From: Streptantibioticus rubrisoli | Lineage (GTDB): Bacteria; Actinomycetota; Actinomycetes; Streptomycetales; Streptomycetaceae | Assembly: GCF_024436055.1 (NCBI RefSeq) | Contig: NZ_JANFNH010000005.1 | Span: 62,001 to 126,000 of the forward strand | DNA: 64,000 nucleotides | Direction of reading: 5' to 3' | In this document: piece after piece, positions 8,576 through 15,991 of the stretch | Layout: each line of letters opens with the position of its first letter | Numbering within the stretch: the stretch's first letter is position 1 | Translations under genes and position numbers: made by a program | The notes under the pieces: generated by a model | Told to the model about the DNA's origin: nothing | The model's input: the letters and a program-made list of their open reading frames with translations, nothing else | The model's database searches: none

Positions 8576-8603
8576 GCAACCGTTCGCGTGGGTCGCGTGT
8601 CTC
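8576..8603 (+). promoter_or_regulatory. ECF-type promoter of first L,D-transpeptidase
   Basis: GCAACC at 8576-8581, 16 nt, then TGTCTC at 8598-8603, about 42 nt before the start. The same elements with the same 16-nt spacing precede the paralogue at 9741-9768. AAC plus GTCT resembles promoters of envelope-stress ECF sigma factors such as SigE. The sigma factor is inference. Confidence 0.5.
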
Positions 8604-8644
8604 AGACGGCGGTGACGTCTGACTGACATGAACGGAGCAGGAGC

Positions 8645-9616
8645 GTGGGGCGGAGAAAGCGCAGCGCTGGGATAGCACTGCTGGCCGGTGCGGTACTGGC
8701 CAGTACGGGTGTGTTCGGCGGTAACGCGGTGGCGGCGACGCCGGGCGCCAAGGCGGCGACGAAGGCTCCGGCGAAGGCGAGTGCGCGTCCGGCGGCGGCC
8801 AGTTCGTCGCGCGCGGCGATGCTGCTGGACTCGATCACACCCAGCAGCGGCAGCACCGTCGGTGTGGCCATGCCGGTCTCGGTGGTGTTCTCCGACCCCG
8901 TGGCGCCCTCGGCGCGGGCCAACATCGAGCGGCATCTGAAGCTGACCACCTCGGTTCCGGTCACCGGCGCCTGGCACTGGTTCGGCGACCGGCGGGTCGA
9001 CTTCCGCCCCAAGCACTACTGGCCGTCCGGCACCAAGGTCACCCTCAACGCCAACCTGACCGGTGTGGGCGACGGTTATGGCCGTTACGGCACCCACGGC
9101 TACACGCACACCTTCACCATCGGCGCCGACGTGGAATCCACCATCTCCGTGCCGGGCCACACCATGAAGGTGTACCGCGACGGCAAGGTGGTCCGCACGA
9201 TGCCGATCGACGCGGGCAGCCCGCAGTTCCCCTCCTGGGACGGCACCATGGCGGTGATCGACAAGCAGGCCAAGGTGCGAATGACCTCGTGCAGCGTCGG
9301 CATCACCTGCGACCCGCACAACCCCAACTACTACGACATCACGCTGCCTTGGGACGTCCACCTGACCTTCTCGGGCACCTACGTCCACTACTCCACCGCC
9401 GACCCGCACCCGGGGCACGCCAACGGCTCGCACGGCTGCGTCCACCTGTCGTGGAATGACTCGGAGTGGTTCTACAACTACTCGAAGCAAGGCGACCCGG
9501 TGACCATCACCGGATCGCCGCGCGGCAAGGCCGCCGGGGACAACGGCTACGCGGACTACGACCTCAGTTGGTCGCAATGGCTGGCGGGCAGCGCCACCGG
9601 CGCCATCACGGTCTGA
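8645..9616 (+). CDS. L,D-transpeptidase, secreted form
   Basis: A 323-residue protein with a GTG start preceded by GGAGCAGGAGC. The signal peptide ends at NAVAAT. An alanine-rich spacer is followed by a bacterial Ig-like domain (about residues 60-155) and a YkuD catalytic domain (about 160-290). The active-site signature SHGCVHLS carries the nucleophilic cysteine, and HYSTADPHP supplies the upstream conserved histidine region. The C-terminal tail YADYDLSWSQWLAG is typical of actinobacterial Ldts. These enzymes make 3-3 cross-links in peptidoglycan, accepting carbapenems as inhibitors. It has no lipobox cysteine, unlike its neighbour at 9814, with which it shares most of the sequence and the promoter design; they are a tandem duplication. 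Confidence 0.93.
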   Translation: MGRRKRSAGIALLAGAVLASTGVFGGNAVAATPGAKAATKAPAKASARPAAASSSRAAMLLDSITPSSGSTVGVAMPVSVVFSDPVAPSARANIERHLKLTTSVPVTGAWHWFGDRRVDFRPKHYWPSGTKVTLNANLTGVGDGYGRYGTHGYTHTFTIGADVESTISVPGHTMKVYRDGKVVRTMPIDAGSPQFPSWDGTMAVIDKQAKVRMTSCSVGITCDPHNPNYYDITLPWDVHLTFSGTYVHYSTADPHPGHANGSHGCVHLSWNDSEWFYNYSKQGDPVTITGSPRGKAAGDNGYADYDLSWSQWLAGSATGAITV

Positions 9617-9640
9617 CCGTCCGACACCCACAACGCGTCA

Positions 9641-9667
9641 CAGGCCCAGGTCAGCGACCTGGGCCTG
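9641..9667 (+). terminator. Terminator between the two L,D-transpeptidase genes
   Basis: An 11-bp perfect stem (9641-9651 with 9657-9667), a 5-nt loop and a downstream CCCTTTTCG run. It follows the first transpeptidase, so the second has its own promoter. Confidence 0.8.
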
Positions 9668-9740
9668 GCCCTTTTCGCGGGTCGTTCCTGTGAATCCGCC
9701 CACCGAGTCCGACTTTTGGCCTTTGCTTTGCAACCTCCCT

Positions 9741-9768
9741 GGAACCCGTTGCCTACAGTCGGTGTCTC
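9741..9768 (+). promoter_or_regulatory. ECF-type promoter of second L,D-transpeptidase
   Basis: GGAACC at 9741-9746, 16 nt, then TGTCTC at 9763-9768, about 46 nt before the GTG at 9814. GGAAC is the classical -35 of SigE-type envelope-stress promoters. The arrangement matches the promoter at 8576-8603. Confidence 0.55.
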
Positions 9769-9813
9769 TGGGGATGTCGAACATCCAGTGAAGTAACGGG
9801 AGTGGAGCAAGGC

Positions 9814-10797
9814 GTGGGGCGGATCAAGCACGGCATCGGGATGGCGCTACTGGCTGGTGCGGTGCTGGCAAGCGCCACCGCGTGCGGTGGGCATGCGGTG
9901 GCCTCGACCACCGACGCGAAGGCGTCCGCGCAGCCCAGCGCGAAGGCCAGGCCGAGCGCCCACCCGTCGCCGACCCGGCCCGCCGGGCCGCCGATGCTGC
10001 TGGACACCATCGCGCCGCAGGACGGCAGCACCGTGGGCGTGGCCATGCCGATCTCCGTCGAGTACAGCAACCCGGTGGCGAAGTCGGCCCGGGCCGATGT
10101 CGAAAAGCACCTGAAGGTGACCACCTCGACCCCGGTCACCGGTGCGTGGCACTGGTTCAGCGAGACCCGGGTCGACTTCCGGCCCAAGGACTACTGGCCG
10201 TCCGGCACCAAGGTCACCCTCAACGCCGACCTGAACGGCGTCAGTGACGGCAACGGCCGCTACGGCACCCGTAGTTACCAGCACACCTTCACCATCGGCG
10301 GCGACTTCGAGGCCAGCGTCTCGGTGACCGGGCACACCATGAAGGTCACCCGCGACGGCAAGGTGGTCCGCACCATGCCGATCGACGCGGGCAGCCCGGA
10401 CTTCCCGTCGTGGGACGGCACCATGGCCGTGATGGACAAGCAGGCCAAGGTACGGATGACCTCGTGCAGCGTCGGCATCACCTGCGACAAGAAGAACCCG
10501 AACTTCTACGACCTGACGCTGCCTTGGGACGTACAGCTCACCACGTCCGGTACGTACGTCCACTACTCCACCGGCGACCCGTACCCGGGCAACAGCTATG
10601 GCTCGCACGGCTGTGTGCACCTGTCGATGGACGACGCGAAGTGGTTCTACGACAACGTCGAGACGGGCGACCCGGTGACCATCTCCGGATCGCCGCGCGG
10701 GGGCGCCGCCGGGGACAACGGCTACGCGGACTACAACGTCTCCTGGACCCAGTGGCTGGCCGACAGCGCCACCGGCCAGCAGACCACCGGCGCGTAG
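9814..10797 (+). CDS. L,D-transpeptidase, lipoprotein form
   Basis: A 327-residue paralogue of the preceding gene. The GTG at 9814 is chosen because GGAG sits 6 nt before it and the product then begins VGRIKHG like its neighbour; a GTG at 9802 is the alternative. The signal segment ends in ASATACGG, a lipobox-like cysteine, so this copy is probably lipid-anchored. Ig-like and YkuD domains follow, with SHGCVHLS giving the catalytic cysteine. It should form 3-3 peptidoglycan cross-links at the outer face of the membrane. A weak hairpin at 10809-10828 may end the transcript. Confidence 0.93.
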   Translation: MGRIKHGIGMALLAGAVLASATACGGHAVASTTDAKASAQPSAKARPSAHPSPTRPAGPPMLLDTIAPQDGSTVGVAMPISVEYSNPVAKSARADVEKHLKVTTSTPVTGAWHWFSETRVDFRPKDYWPSGTKVTLNADLNGVSDGNGRYGTRSYQHTFTIGGDFEASVSVTGHTMKVTRDGKVVRTMPIDAGSPDFPSWDGTMAVMDKQAKVRMTSCSVGITCDKKNPNFYDLTLPWDVQLTTSGTYVHYSTGDPYPGNSYGSHGCVHLSMDDAKWFYDNVETGDPVTISGSPRGGAAGDNGYADYNVSWTQWLADSATGQQTTGA

Positions 10798-10970
10798 CCG
10801 CAGGGGGCGTCGGGGGCCCGCGCCCGACCTTAAGTCCCGCCGTGGCGGCGAACAGCCCCACGGCGTGGACCGGCGGCGTCCGCATCCCCCGCGCCCCGAT
10901 CGCACACCCCCGGTGGCCGGGCACGGCCCGGCTACCGCCCGCACAGGTGGATCGGCCATACTTGCCCGCC

Positions 10971-11504
10971 GTGGAGCACCGCATAGGTCAGAACAGCCCG
11001 CCCGTGCACGCCGCCGGAACCGACCCGGCGTACGTCCCCGGCCTGACCCCGCCGCGCCCTGCCGAGGCGGAGAAGCAGCCGCCGGTGGTGGCGGACGCCC
11101 CCGTGGCGGGCGCCTCACGCACCGAACGGGAACCGGAGCCGAAACTGGAGCCCAAACCGGAACCGCAACCGGACGCCGCGGCGGAAGCCGCCGCCGAGGA
11201 GCCGCGCCCGGTGGCCGACGGCCCGGCCTTCGAGGCGTCCGACCGGCGTGGTTCGGTCACCGTCGACGGCACCGGTGTCACCTTCCGGCTGGACGACGAG
11301 ACGGCCGAGTTCGGCTGGCCGGAGATCGGCGCGGTGGAACTGGACACCCCCCGGTTCGGCCGTCGCCTCACCGTCACCGTCTACACCACCGACCGCCGCA
11401 GCTACGACGCCGACATCGAGGCGCCGAATCGCGGCCTGCCCAAGCAGTGGGCGGCGGAACTGGACGCGGTACTGGACGCCTACTTCGAGGACGCCTCGAA
11501 CTGA
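10971..11504 (+). CDS. Conserved hypothetical protein with a small C-terminal beta domain
   Basis: A 177-residue protein of unknown function. The first half is low-complexity: proline-rich, then a run of alternating E-P-K/Q dipeptides and alanine-glutamate. The second half (about residues 85-177) looks folded, with alternating beta strands around GSVTVDGTGVTFRLDD, FGWPEIGAVELD and RLTVTVYTTDRRSYD, then a helix ending LDAVLDAYFEDA. This resembles small PH-like actinobacterial domains, but I cannot name a family. No signal peptide is seen. CATACT at 10957-10962 lies 8 nt before the GTG, so translation may be leaderless; no Shine-Dalgarno is present. Confidence 0.7.
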   Translation: MEHRIGQNSPPVHAAGTDPAYVPGLTPPRPAEAEKQPPVVADAPVAGASRTEREPEPKLEPKPEPQPDAAAEAAAEEPRPVADGPAFEASDRRGSVTVDGTGVTFRLDDETAEFGWPEIGAVELDTPRFGRRLTVTVYTTDRRSYDADIEAPNRGLPKQWAAELDAVLDAYFEDASN

Positions 11505-11546
11505 CGCCACCGGGCGCCGGTGACGCTGAGAACACGTCCGCGTCCG

Positions 11547-11552
11547 TACAGT
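11547..11552 (+). promoter_or_regulatory. Leaderless-type -10 of the PEBP lipoprotein gene
   Basis: TACAGT ends exactly 7 nt before the ATG at 11560. There is no Shine-Dalgarno, so transcription probably begins at the start codon. Confidence 0.5.
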
Positions 11553-11559
11553 AGGCACC

Positions 11560-12132
11560 ATGCGAGGACACCGAGTCCAGGCGTTCATGGTGACCGCGAC
11601 GGCACTGCTGGTGTGTGCCGCCTGCTCCGGTGCCGGGCCGAAGGCCGCGCCCGGCGCCCAGCCCTCCGCCACGCCGTCCACCGCCCTCACTCTGAGCCCA
11701 GGGCAGGGCTTCGACCGGTCGGGCGCCTTCATCACCCAGATGACCTGTGACGACCCGCGGGACTACTCACCGGGCCTGGACTTCGCCCATGTCCCCGCCG
11801 GAACGGCCGAACTGGCCGTCTCCATGGTCGACTTGGACGTTCACAAGATCCACTGGCTGCAACTCGGCATCCCCGCCGACTCCCGTGGCCTGACCGCCCA
11901 CCACCTAGCGCCCGGCGCTCGCGAGGCGCTCAACGACTTCGGCGAGGCCGCCTATGACGGCCCGTGCCCACCGTCCGGCACCACCCATCACTACCAACTC
12001 ACCCTGTACGCACTGCGCCAGCCGACCCCCGCTTCCCTGAACGCCAGGACTCCGCCCGCGCAGACCCTGCGGGAGCTCCAGCGCCGCGCATCCGCCACCG
12101 CGACGCTGGTCGCCCCCTACACCCGCCACTGA
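11560..12132 (+). CDS. PEBP (RKIP/YbhB)-like lipoprotein
   Basis: A 190-residue protein with a signal peptide ending in a lipobox (LVCAACSG), hence probably anchored outside the membrane. A threonine/proline-rich spacer leads into a phosphatidylethanolamine-binding-protein fold. Visible signatures are FAHVPAGTAELAVSMVDLD, IHWLQLGIPADS and a good match to the family's GPCPPxGxxHxY ligand-site motif (YDGPCPPSGTTHHYQLTLYAL). The usual DxD of the ligand pocket reads DLD. Ligand and role are unknown; bacterial PEBP proteins are poorly understood. It is convergent with the NuoF-like gene. TACAGT 7 nt upstream suggests a leaderless transcript. Confidence 0.82.
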   Translation: MRGHRVQAFMVTATALLVCAACSGAGPKAAPGAQPSATPSTALTLSPGQGFDRSGAFITQMTCDDPRDYSPGLDFAHVPAGTAELAVSMVDLDVHKIHWLQLGIPADSRGLTAHHLAPGAREALNDFGEAAYDGPCPPSGTTHHYQLTLYALRQPTPASLNARTPPAQTLRELQRRASATATLVAPYTRH

Positions 12133-12243
12133 CCCGGGACCATCGCACCTTCCGGGGTAGCCGCCAACCCCGCCGCCCCGTCCGCCACTTACGCCGGGGC
12201 GGGCCGGGATTCCCGCGTGCGGAGGCCCGCCGGGCAGGCCGCC

Positions 12244-13752
12244 TTACCGCCGTTCCAGCCGCAGCGCCAGTGCCGGGCAGCGGGCCACCGCTCTGCGGGC
12301 GCGCGGCAGTAGGTACTCAGGGAGCGGTGCGTCGTCGAAGACCGGGTAGCCGTCGCGGTCCAGCCGCATCGCCTCCGGCAGCAAATCCGCGCACAGCCCG
12401 TGCCCCACGCACAACGTCCAGTCCACGGAGAGCCGTTCGCCGACGCTCGGCCCGTCCTCCGTCGGCAGCGGCAGCAGCCCGGCGACCGGCCGCCCGCAAC
12501 CGCCGCCCAGCACATGGGCGGCCAGGTCATCGGTGAAGGTGTTCACCGCCGACAGCACGAACCGGGCCGAACCGTCCGGATGTTTGCACGCGCCCCGGCC
12601 CCGCACCAGCCCCGCGTACTGCCGCAGCGTCTCCAGCGCGGGCTGCCCGCCGCCAGCCAGCACGTCGGCCAGCGCACCGGCGAGCGCGGGCAGGCCCAGG
12701 CGGCACGGCCCGCACTGGCCCGCGGTCTCGGCCGCCAGCCACCGCGCGACCAGCAGCGTCTCACCCAGCGGGCACACGTCGTACGACAGCGGCAGCACCG
12801 CCCCCGCGCCGAGCGTCGCGCGGTGCGCGGCCATGCTGGTCCGGGAGATCGAGGCCATTGAGGCGGCACTCGGGTCCAGCCAGGCGCCGTGGTAACCGCC
12901 GACCAGCACGCCCTGGCCGATGCCGGTGCCGCAACTCTCCAGCACGTGCGCCAACGGCACCCCGGTCGGGGTCTCCACCACCATGCGCCGCGGCACGGAG
13001 CCGCCAAGGGTGAGCAGCACGGTGCCCGGCTCCTCCGGCGCACCCGTCGCCGCGTAGTACTCCGCGCCCAACCGCGCGGCCACCGCGATCTGCGCGAACG
13101 TCTCGGTGTTGGACACCAGTGTGGGCAGCCCGGACAGCCCGCGCTCCGCGGACCGCACCCGCCGCCCCGGCGGCAGCGGCGGACCGCCGTCCGCCGCCCG
13201 CAGCAACGCCGTGGCCTCGCCGGAGACGAAGCGCTCGGGCATCCGGAACACCCGGGCCCGCAGCCGTCGGCCGCGCCGGTCGGACAGTCCCCGCTCCGCC
13301 AGCGCCCCGCGCACCGACTCCTCCAGCGCCCCCTGGGTGACGCCCACCACCAGTTGCTCAGCGCCGAGCGCCTCGGCGGCCAACAGCGCGCCGTCCAGCA
13401 CCAGATGCGGGGCGCGGGCCAGCAGCACGGTGTCCTTGCGGCAGGCCGGTTCGCCCTCGCAGCCGTTGACCACGACGGCGGTACGGGTGCGCCGCTTGCG
13501 GGCCGAGTCGGCGACGGCGCGTAGTTTGCGGGCGAACGGGAAGCCCGCGCCGCCCCGGCCGCGCAGGTCGATGTCGGTTGCCAGGGCGGTGAGTTGGGAC
13601 AGCGTGAGGTCCGGTAGCGAACCGTGTACGGACAGGTGGGTCGTCCAGTCGAGCCGCGCCGCCATGTCCATCCCGGCGGTCAGCCGCGGCAGCCCGAACG
13701 GGCGCACCTCGGGCAGGTCACTGGCCATACTGCGGACCGGCAGGTTGTTCAT
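12244..13752 (-). CDS. NuoF-like NADH/FMN flavoprotein fused to a P450-type ferredoxin
   Basis: A 502-residue protein. The N-terminal 400 residues resemble the 51-kDa NuoF subunit of complex I: the FMN/NADH loop GRGGAGFP at about 65, NGCEGEPACRKD, an SLBB-like domain (TPTGVPLAHVLES) and the 4Fe-4S region. That region reads ETAGQCGPCR, with alanine (344) where the first cluster cysteine should be; Cys347, Cys350 and Cys389 remain. Residues about 440-502 form a small ferredoxin with Cys448, Cys454 and a late Cys492-Pro. The ATG at 13752 overlaps the stop of the upstream membrane gene (ATGA) and is preceded by GAGGG. Together they look like an NAD(P)H-to-haem electron path; the substrate is unknown. 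Confidence 0.85.
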   Translation of the reverse strand: MNNLPVRSMASDLPEVRPFGLPRLTAGMDMAARLDWTTHLSVHGSLPDLTLSQLTALATDIDLRGRGGAGFPFARKLRAVADSARKRRTRTAVVVNGCEGEPACRKDTVLLARAPHLVLDGALLAAEALGAEQLVVGVTQGALEESVRGALAERGLSDRRGRRLRARVFRMPERFVSGEATALLRAADGGPPLPPGRRVRSAERGLSGLPTLVSNTETFAQIAVAARLGAEYYAATGAPEEPGTVLLTLGGSVPRRMVVETPTGVPLAHVLESCGTGIGQGVLVGGYHGAWLDPSAASMASISRTSMAAHRATLGAGAVLPLSYDVCPLGETLLVARWLAAETAGQCGPCRLGLPALAGALADVLAGGGQPALETLRQYAGLVRGRGACKHPDGSARFVLSAVNTFTDDLAAHVLGGGCGRPVAGLLPLPTEDGPSVGERLSVDWTLCVGHGLCADLLPEAMRLDRDGYPVFDDAPLPEYLLPRARRAVARCPALALRLERR

Positions 13753-14612
13753 CGGCGGCCCTCGCTCCATGCTCCGGGCGCCTCGGGGGCGGACAGGTAC
13801 GGTACGTCGGCCATGACGCGCATCCTCCGGTCAGCCCTTCTGCGCCGACCGCCCGCCCGGCGGCGGCCGGTGGGCCCGAGGGGGGGTCGGCGAATCGACG
13901 GGGCGCGCTCCTGGCGAGCCGGACCGCTCATCCGCACCGCCACCACGGCCGTCACGGCGATCATGCAGGCGATGTACGAGGCGGTGACCCACCACGCGGC
14001 GGGCCGCCCGGCCTTGAGGCCGTGCACCAGCGCCGCCAGCCACGACACGTACGAGCCCGCGTGCAGGATCCGCCAGCGCACCGGGTGCCGCCGCGCGGCG
14101 AACGCCCGGCGGGCCACCCCGGTGCCCACCGCGAGCACCAGCAGATAGGCCGCGACCACACCGGCCGCGATCAGCACGCCGCGGGCGGAGAACCCGATCG
14201 GCAGGAACGCATCGATGAGCGAGATGTGCTGCTCGGAGATCTTGATGCCCACGTGCAGCATCAGGAATCCCAGCGACACCACGCCGAGCCCTCGGTGCAT
14301 GCCCTGTGCCCACAGTCGGCTGCGCGGTCCGAGGAACGCGGTGTCGGTGGTGATGACGCCCCACAGCACGGCGCCGGTCAGGGCCACCAGCGAGATGACT
14401 CCGGCGAAGTAGTCAAGGAATCCGCGCACCCCGGCCCCGGCGCTCAGCATCAGCCCGAGCCCCACCGCGGAGGCCACCACGGCCAGCACGGTGCCCATCA
14501 ATATCCGTGTGGACGGGCTGAGTTCGACGGCGATCGTCGGCGGAGCGTCCGCCGAACCGTTGAAGCGCCCACGTGCCTGGCCGCGCCCCGAATCCACCGC
14601 TCGCCTCATCAC
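13749..14612 (-). CDS. Ferric-reductase-like / cytochrome b-type membrane protein
   Basis: A 287-residue integral membrane protein with about six helices. Paired histidines in MHRGLGVVSLGFLMLHVGIK and in WRILHAGSYVSWLAALVHGL have the spacing expected for two b-type haems, as in the ferric reductase-like transmembrane family. The C-terminal 60 residues are arginine-rich and cytosolic. Start codons GTG 14612 and ATG 14609 are adjacent; GGAG is very close upstream, so the exact start is uncertain. The stop overlaps the NuoF-like start by the ATGA arrangement, so the two are translationally coupled. Electrons probably pass from NADH through the flavoprotein and ferredoxin to this haem protein (inference). 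Confidence 0.82.
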   Translation of the reverse strand: MMRRAVDSGRGQARGRFNGSADAPPTIAVELSPSTRILMGTVLAVVASAVGLGLMLSAGAGVRGFLDYFAGVISLVALTGAVLWGVITTDTAFLGPRSRLWAQGMHRGLGVVSLGFLMLHVGIKISEQHISLIDAFLPIGFSARGVLIAAGVVAAYLLVLAVGTGVARRAFAARRHPVRWRILHAGSYVSWLAALVHGLKAGRPAAWWVTASYIACMIAVTAVVAVRMSGPARQERAPSIRRPPLGPTGRRRAGGRRRRADRRMRVMADVPYLSAPEAPGAWSEGRR

Positions 14613-14709
14613 GCTCCGATCCCCCTACCGATGCCGTTCCGTTTGGCCTTGGTTACGGAATCGAGACGTTGGCGGTTCAATCCGGAACTCGCCTGCCGGG
14701 GCGGGCAGT

Positions 14710-15567
14710 TCACGCCCCTTTGCGGAACTCCTCGGTCAGCCGACGGCCGATCGCGGGCGTGACCCGGTCGGCCGGAAGGTCGACGCCGAGGGCCTGGGCG
14801 AGGTCACGGACATGCAGGTCAACGGCCGACTCCGTCAGGTCGGCCAGGGTGGCGGCGGCCACCCGCCCGCGCCGCCAGCCGACGGCCCCGGTGACCAGAC
14901 CGGCGAGCACCGCGGGCCACCAGCGGGCGCCCAGGCCGACGTAGAGCGCGCCCCAGCCGGTCTGGGTGGCCGCCTGTGTCAGAGCGCCGCGCGCGGCGAG
15001 CAGATCCGCCCTGCACTGCTCCGGCAGCAGCCCCCACAGCCTCGGCCAGCCGAACTCCAGGTCGAGCCCGTACTGGTGGCGCACCCGGACGCCCGCGCCG
15101 CGCAGCCGGTCACCGATCCAGGTGGGGCGCGCCGGGCGGGTGAGCGCGATCGCGTTGCGCGCCGCGGCCAGGGCGGCCACGTCCCGGTCGGCCGCCCGTC
15201 GCAGGGCCTGGTCGGCCCGTTCCCAGCGGGCACGGCGGCGCCGCACCAGCGGGTCGGCCAGCCAGGACGGTCCGGCCGCCGACCACACCGCCTCGACCAG
15301 CATCCCGGCCCCCCGCGCCAACAGCCCGACCGCCAGTGCGGCCAGCACCACGGCCGCGGCCAGCAGCGCCGCCGGTACCGGGCGGTGGTCGTAGGCGTTC
15401 GCCCAGCCGCTGACCGTATCGGCCAACCGCCGCAGGCCCAGCGCGTGCCGCTGCCCGAGCCGGGACGCCGCCATGACGAGCGCGGCGTAAAGGGCGCCCG
15501 GCAACACCAGCAACGCCATCCAGCGCTCGGCGAACCGCTTGCCCAACTCGGCCAGGAAGGCGTTCAT
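14710..15567 (-). CDS. Membrane protein of a CHAT-associated (CATRA-like) cassette
   Basis: A 285-residue protein whose ATG at 15567 overlaps the stop of the upstream small gene (ATGA), indicating coupling. Two strong helices lie near the N-terminus (WMALLVLPGALYAALVMAA and PAALLAAAVVLAALAVGLLA). A charged cytoplasmic stretch follows, with a conserved-looking core (GLDLEFGWPRLWGLLPEQ), and then one or two more helices around residue 225. I do not recognise an enzyme domain. Its place next to a TPR-CHAT protease suggests a membrane effector or signalling component of the same cassette. A longer frame starting at 15645 merely reads through the upstream gene. Confidence 0.65.
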   Translation of the reverse strand: MNAFLAELGKRFAERWMALLVLPGALYAALVMAASRLGQRHALGLRRLADTVSGWANAYDHRPVPAALLAAAVVLAALAVGLLARGAGMLVEAVWSAAGPSWLADPLVRRRRARWERADQALRRAADRDVAALAAARNAIALTRPARPTWIGDRLRGAGVRVRHQYGLDLEFGWPRLWGLLPEQCRADLLAARGALTQAATQTGWGALYVGLGARWWPAVLAGLVTGAVGWRRGRVAAATLADLTESAVDLHVRDLAQALGVDLPADRVTPAIGRRLTEEFRKGA

Positions 15568-15914
15568 CCGAAGGCCAGCGGCTCGTCGAACAGCGCGCAC
15601 TCCGGGCGCGGACCGCCGGGTTCGCGGCGCTCCGTCCTGCTGCACAGTTGCCGTGGGCAGCCGTAGCGGCCGGACGGCGGCGGCGCGGCCTCCTGTCCGG
15701 GCACCGCCTGGTAGCTGCGCTGCTGCCCCGGCAGTCCCAGACCCAGCCAGAACTCCCGCAGCACATCGGCCACCGGCCCTGTGCCGTCGCGCAGTTGCCG
15801 CAGCGTGGTCCGCAACTCGTGCGGCCAGCCCTCCGCGGCGGCGCGTTCCCGCAGTGCGGGCAGCAGCGCGCAGAACCGCGCCAACTCCCGGGCATCGGTC
15901 GCGGTGATGTCCAT
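15564..15914 (-). CDS. Small CHAT-associated protein (CATRA-associated-like)
   Basis: A 116-residue soluble protein with a helical first two thirds (ARELARFCALLPALRERAA, ELRTTLRQLRDG, VADVLREFWLGLGLP). A disordered tail with several cysteines and arginines follows. The ATG at 15914 is preferred over 15926 because GGGGGG lies upstream at suitable spacing. It sits divergent to the CHAT protease and is coupled to the membrane gene. Small helical partners of this size accompany caspase/TPR proteins in actinobacterial CATRA conflict systems; membership here is judged from size, position and helical pattern only. Confidence 0.6.
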   Translation of the reverse strand: MDITATDARELARFCALLPALRERAAAEGWPHELRTTLRQLRDGTGPVADVLREFWLGLGLPGQQRSYQAVPGQEAAPPPSGRYGCPRQLCSRTERREPGGPRPECALFDEPLAFG

Positions 15915-15972
15915 CCGGCCCCCCATCAACGCCAGAATCGCGGAAATCCTATGCATCCCGGGTACCGGCGCA

Positions 15973-15978
15973 TAAGGT
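15973..15978 (+). promoter_or_regulatory. Candidate -10 element of the TPR-CHAT gene
   Basis: TAAGGT in the short divergent gap between the CHAT gene and the small partner gene. Transcription would begin near 15985, giving a very short or no leader. No -35 stands out. Confidence 0.35.
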
Positions 15979-15991
15979 CAAGGACACCGCT

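Noticed and set aside
8470-8619. GACGTCACC (8470-8478) and GGTGACGTC (8611-8619) inverted repeat
   Set aside because: Perfect 9-nt arms but 132 bp apart with no further symmetry; likely chance.
9847-11118. 423-residue minus-strand open frame over the second L,D-transpeptidase
   Set aside because: Shadow of a clearly coding plus-strand gene; valine/arginine/glycine-rich noise.
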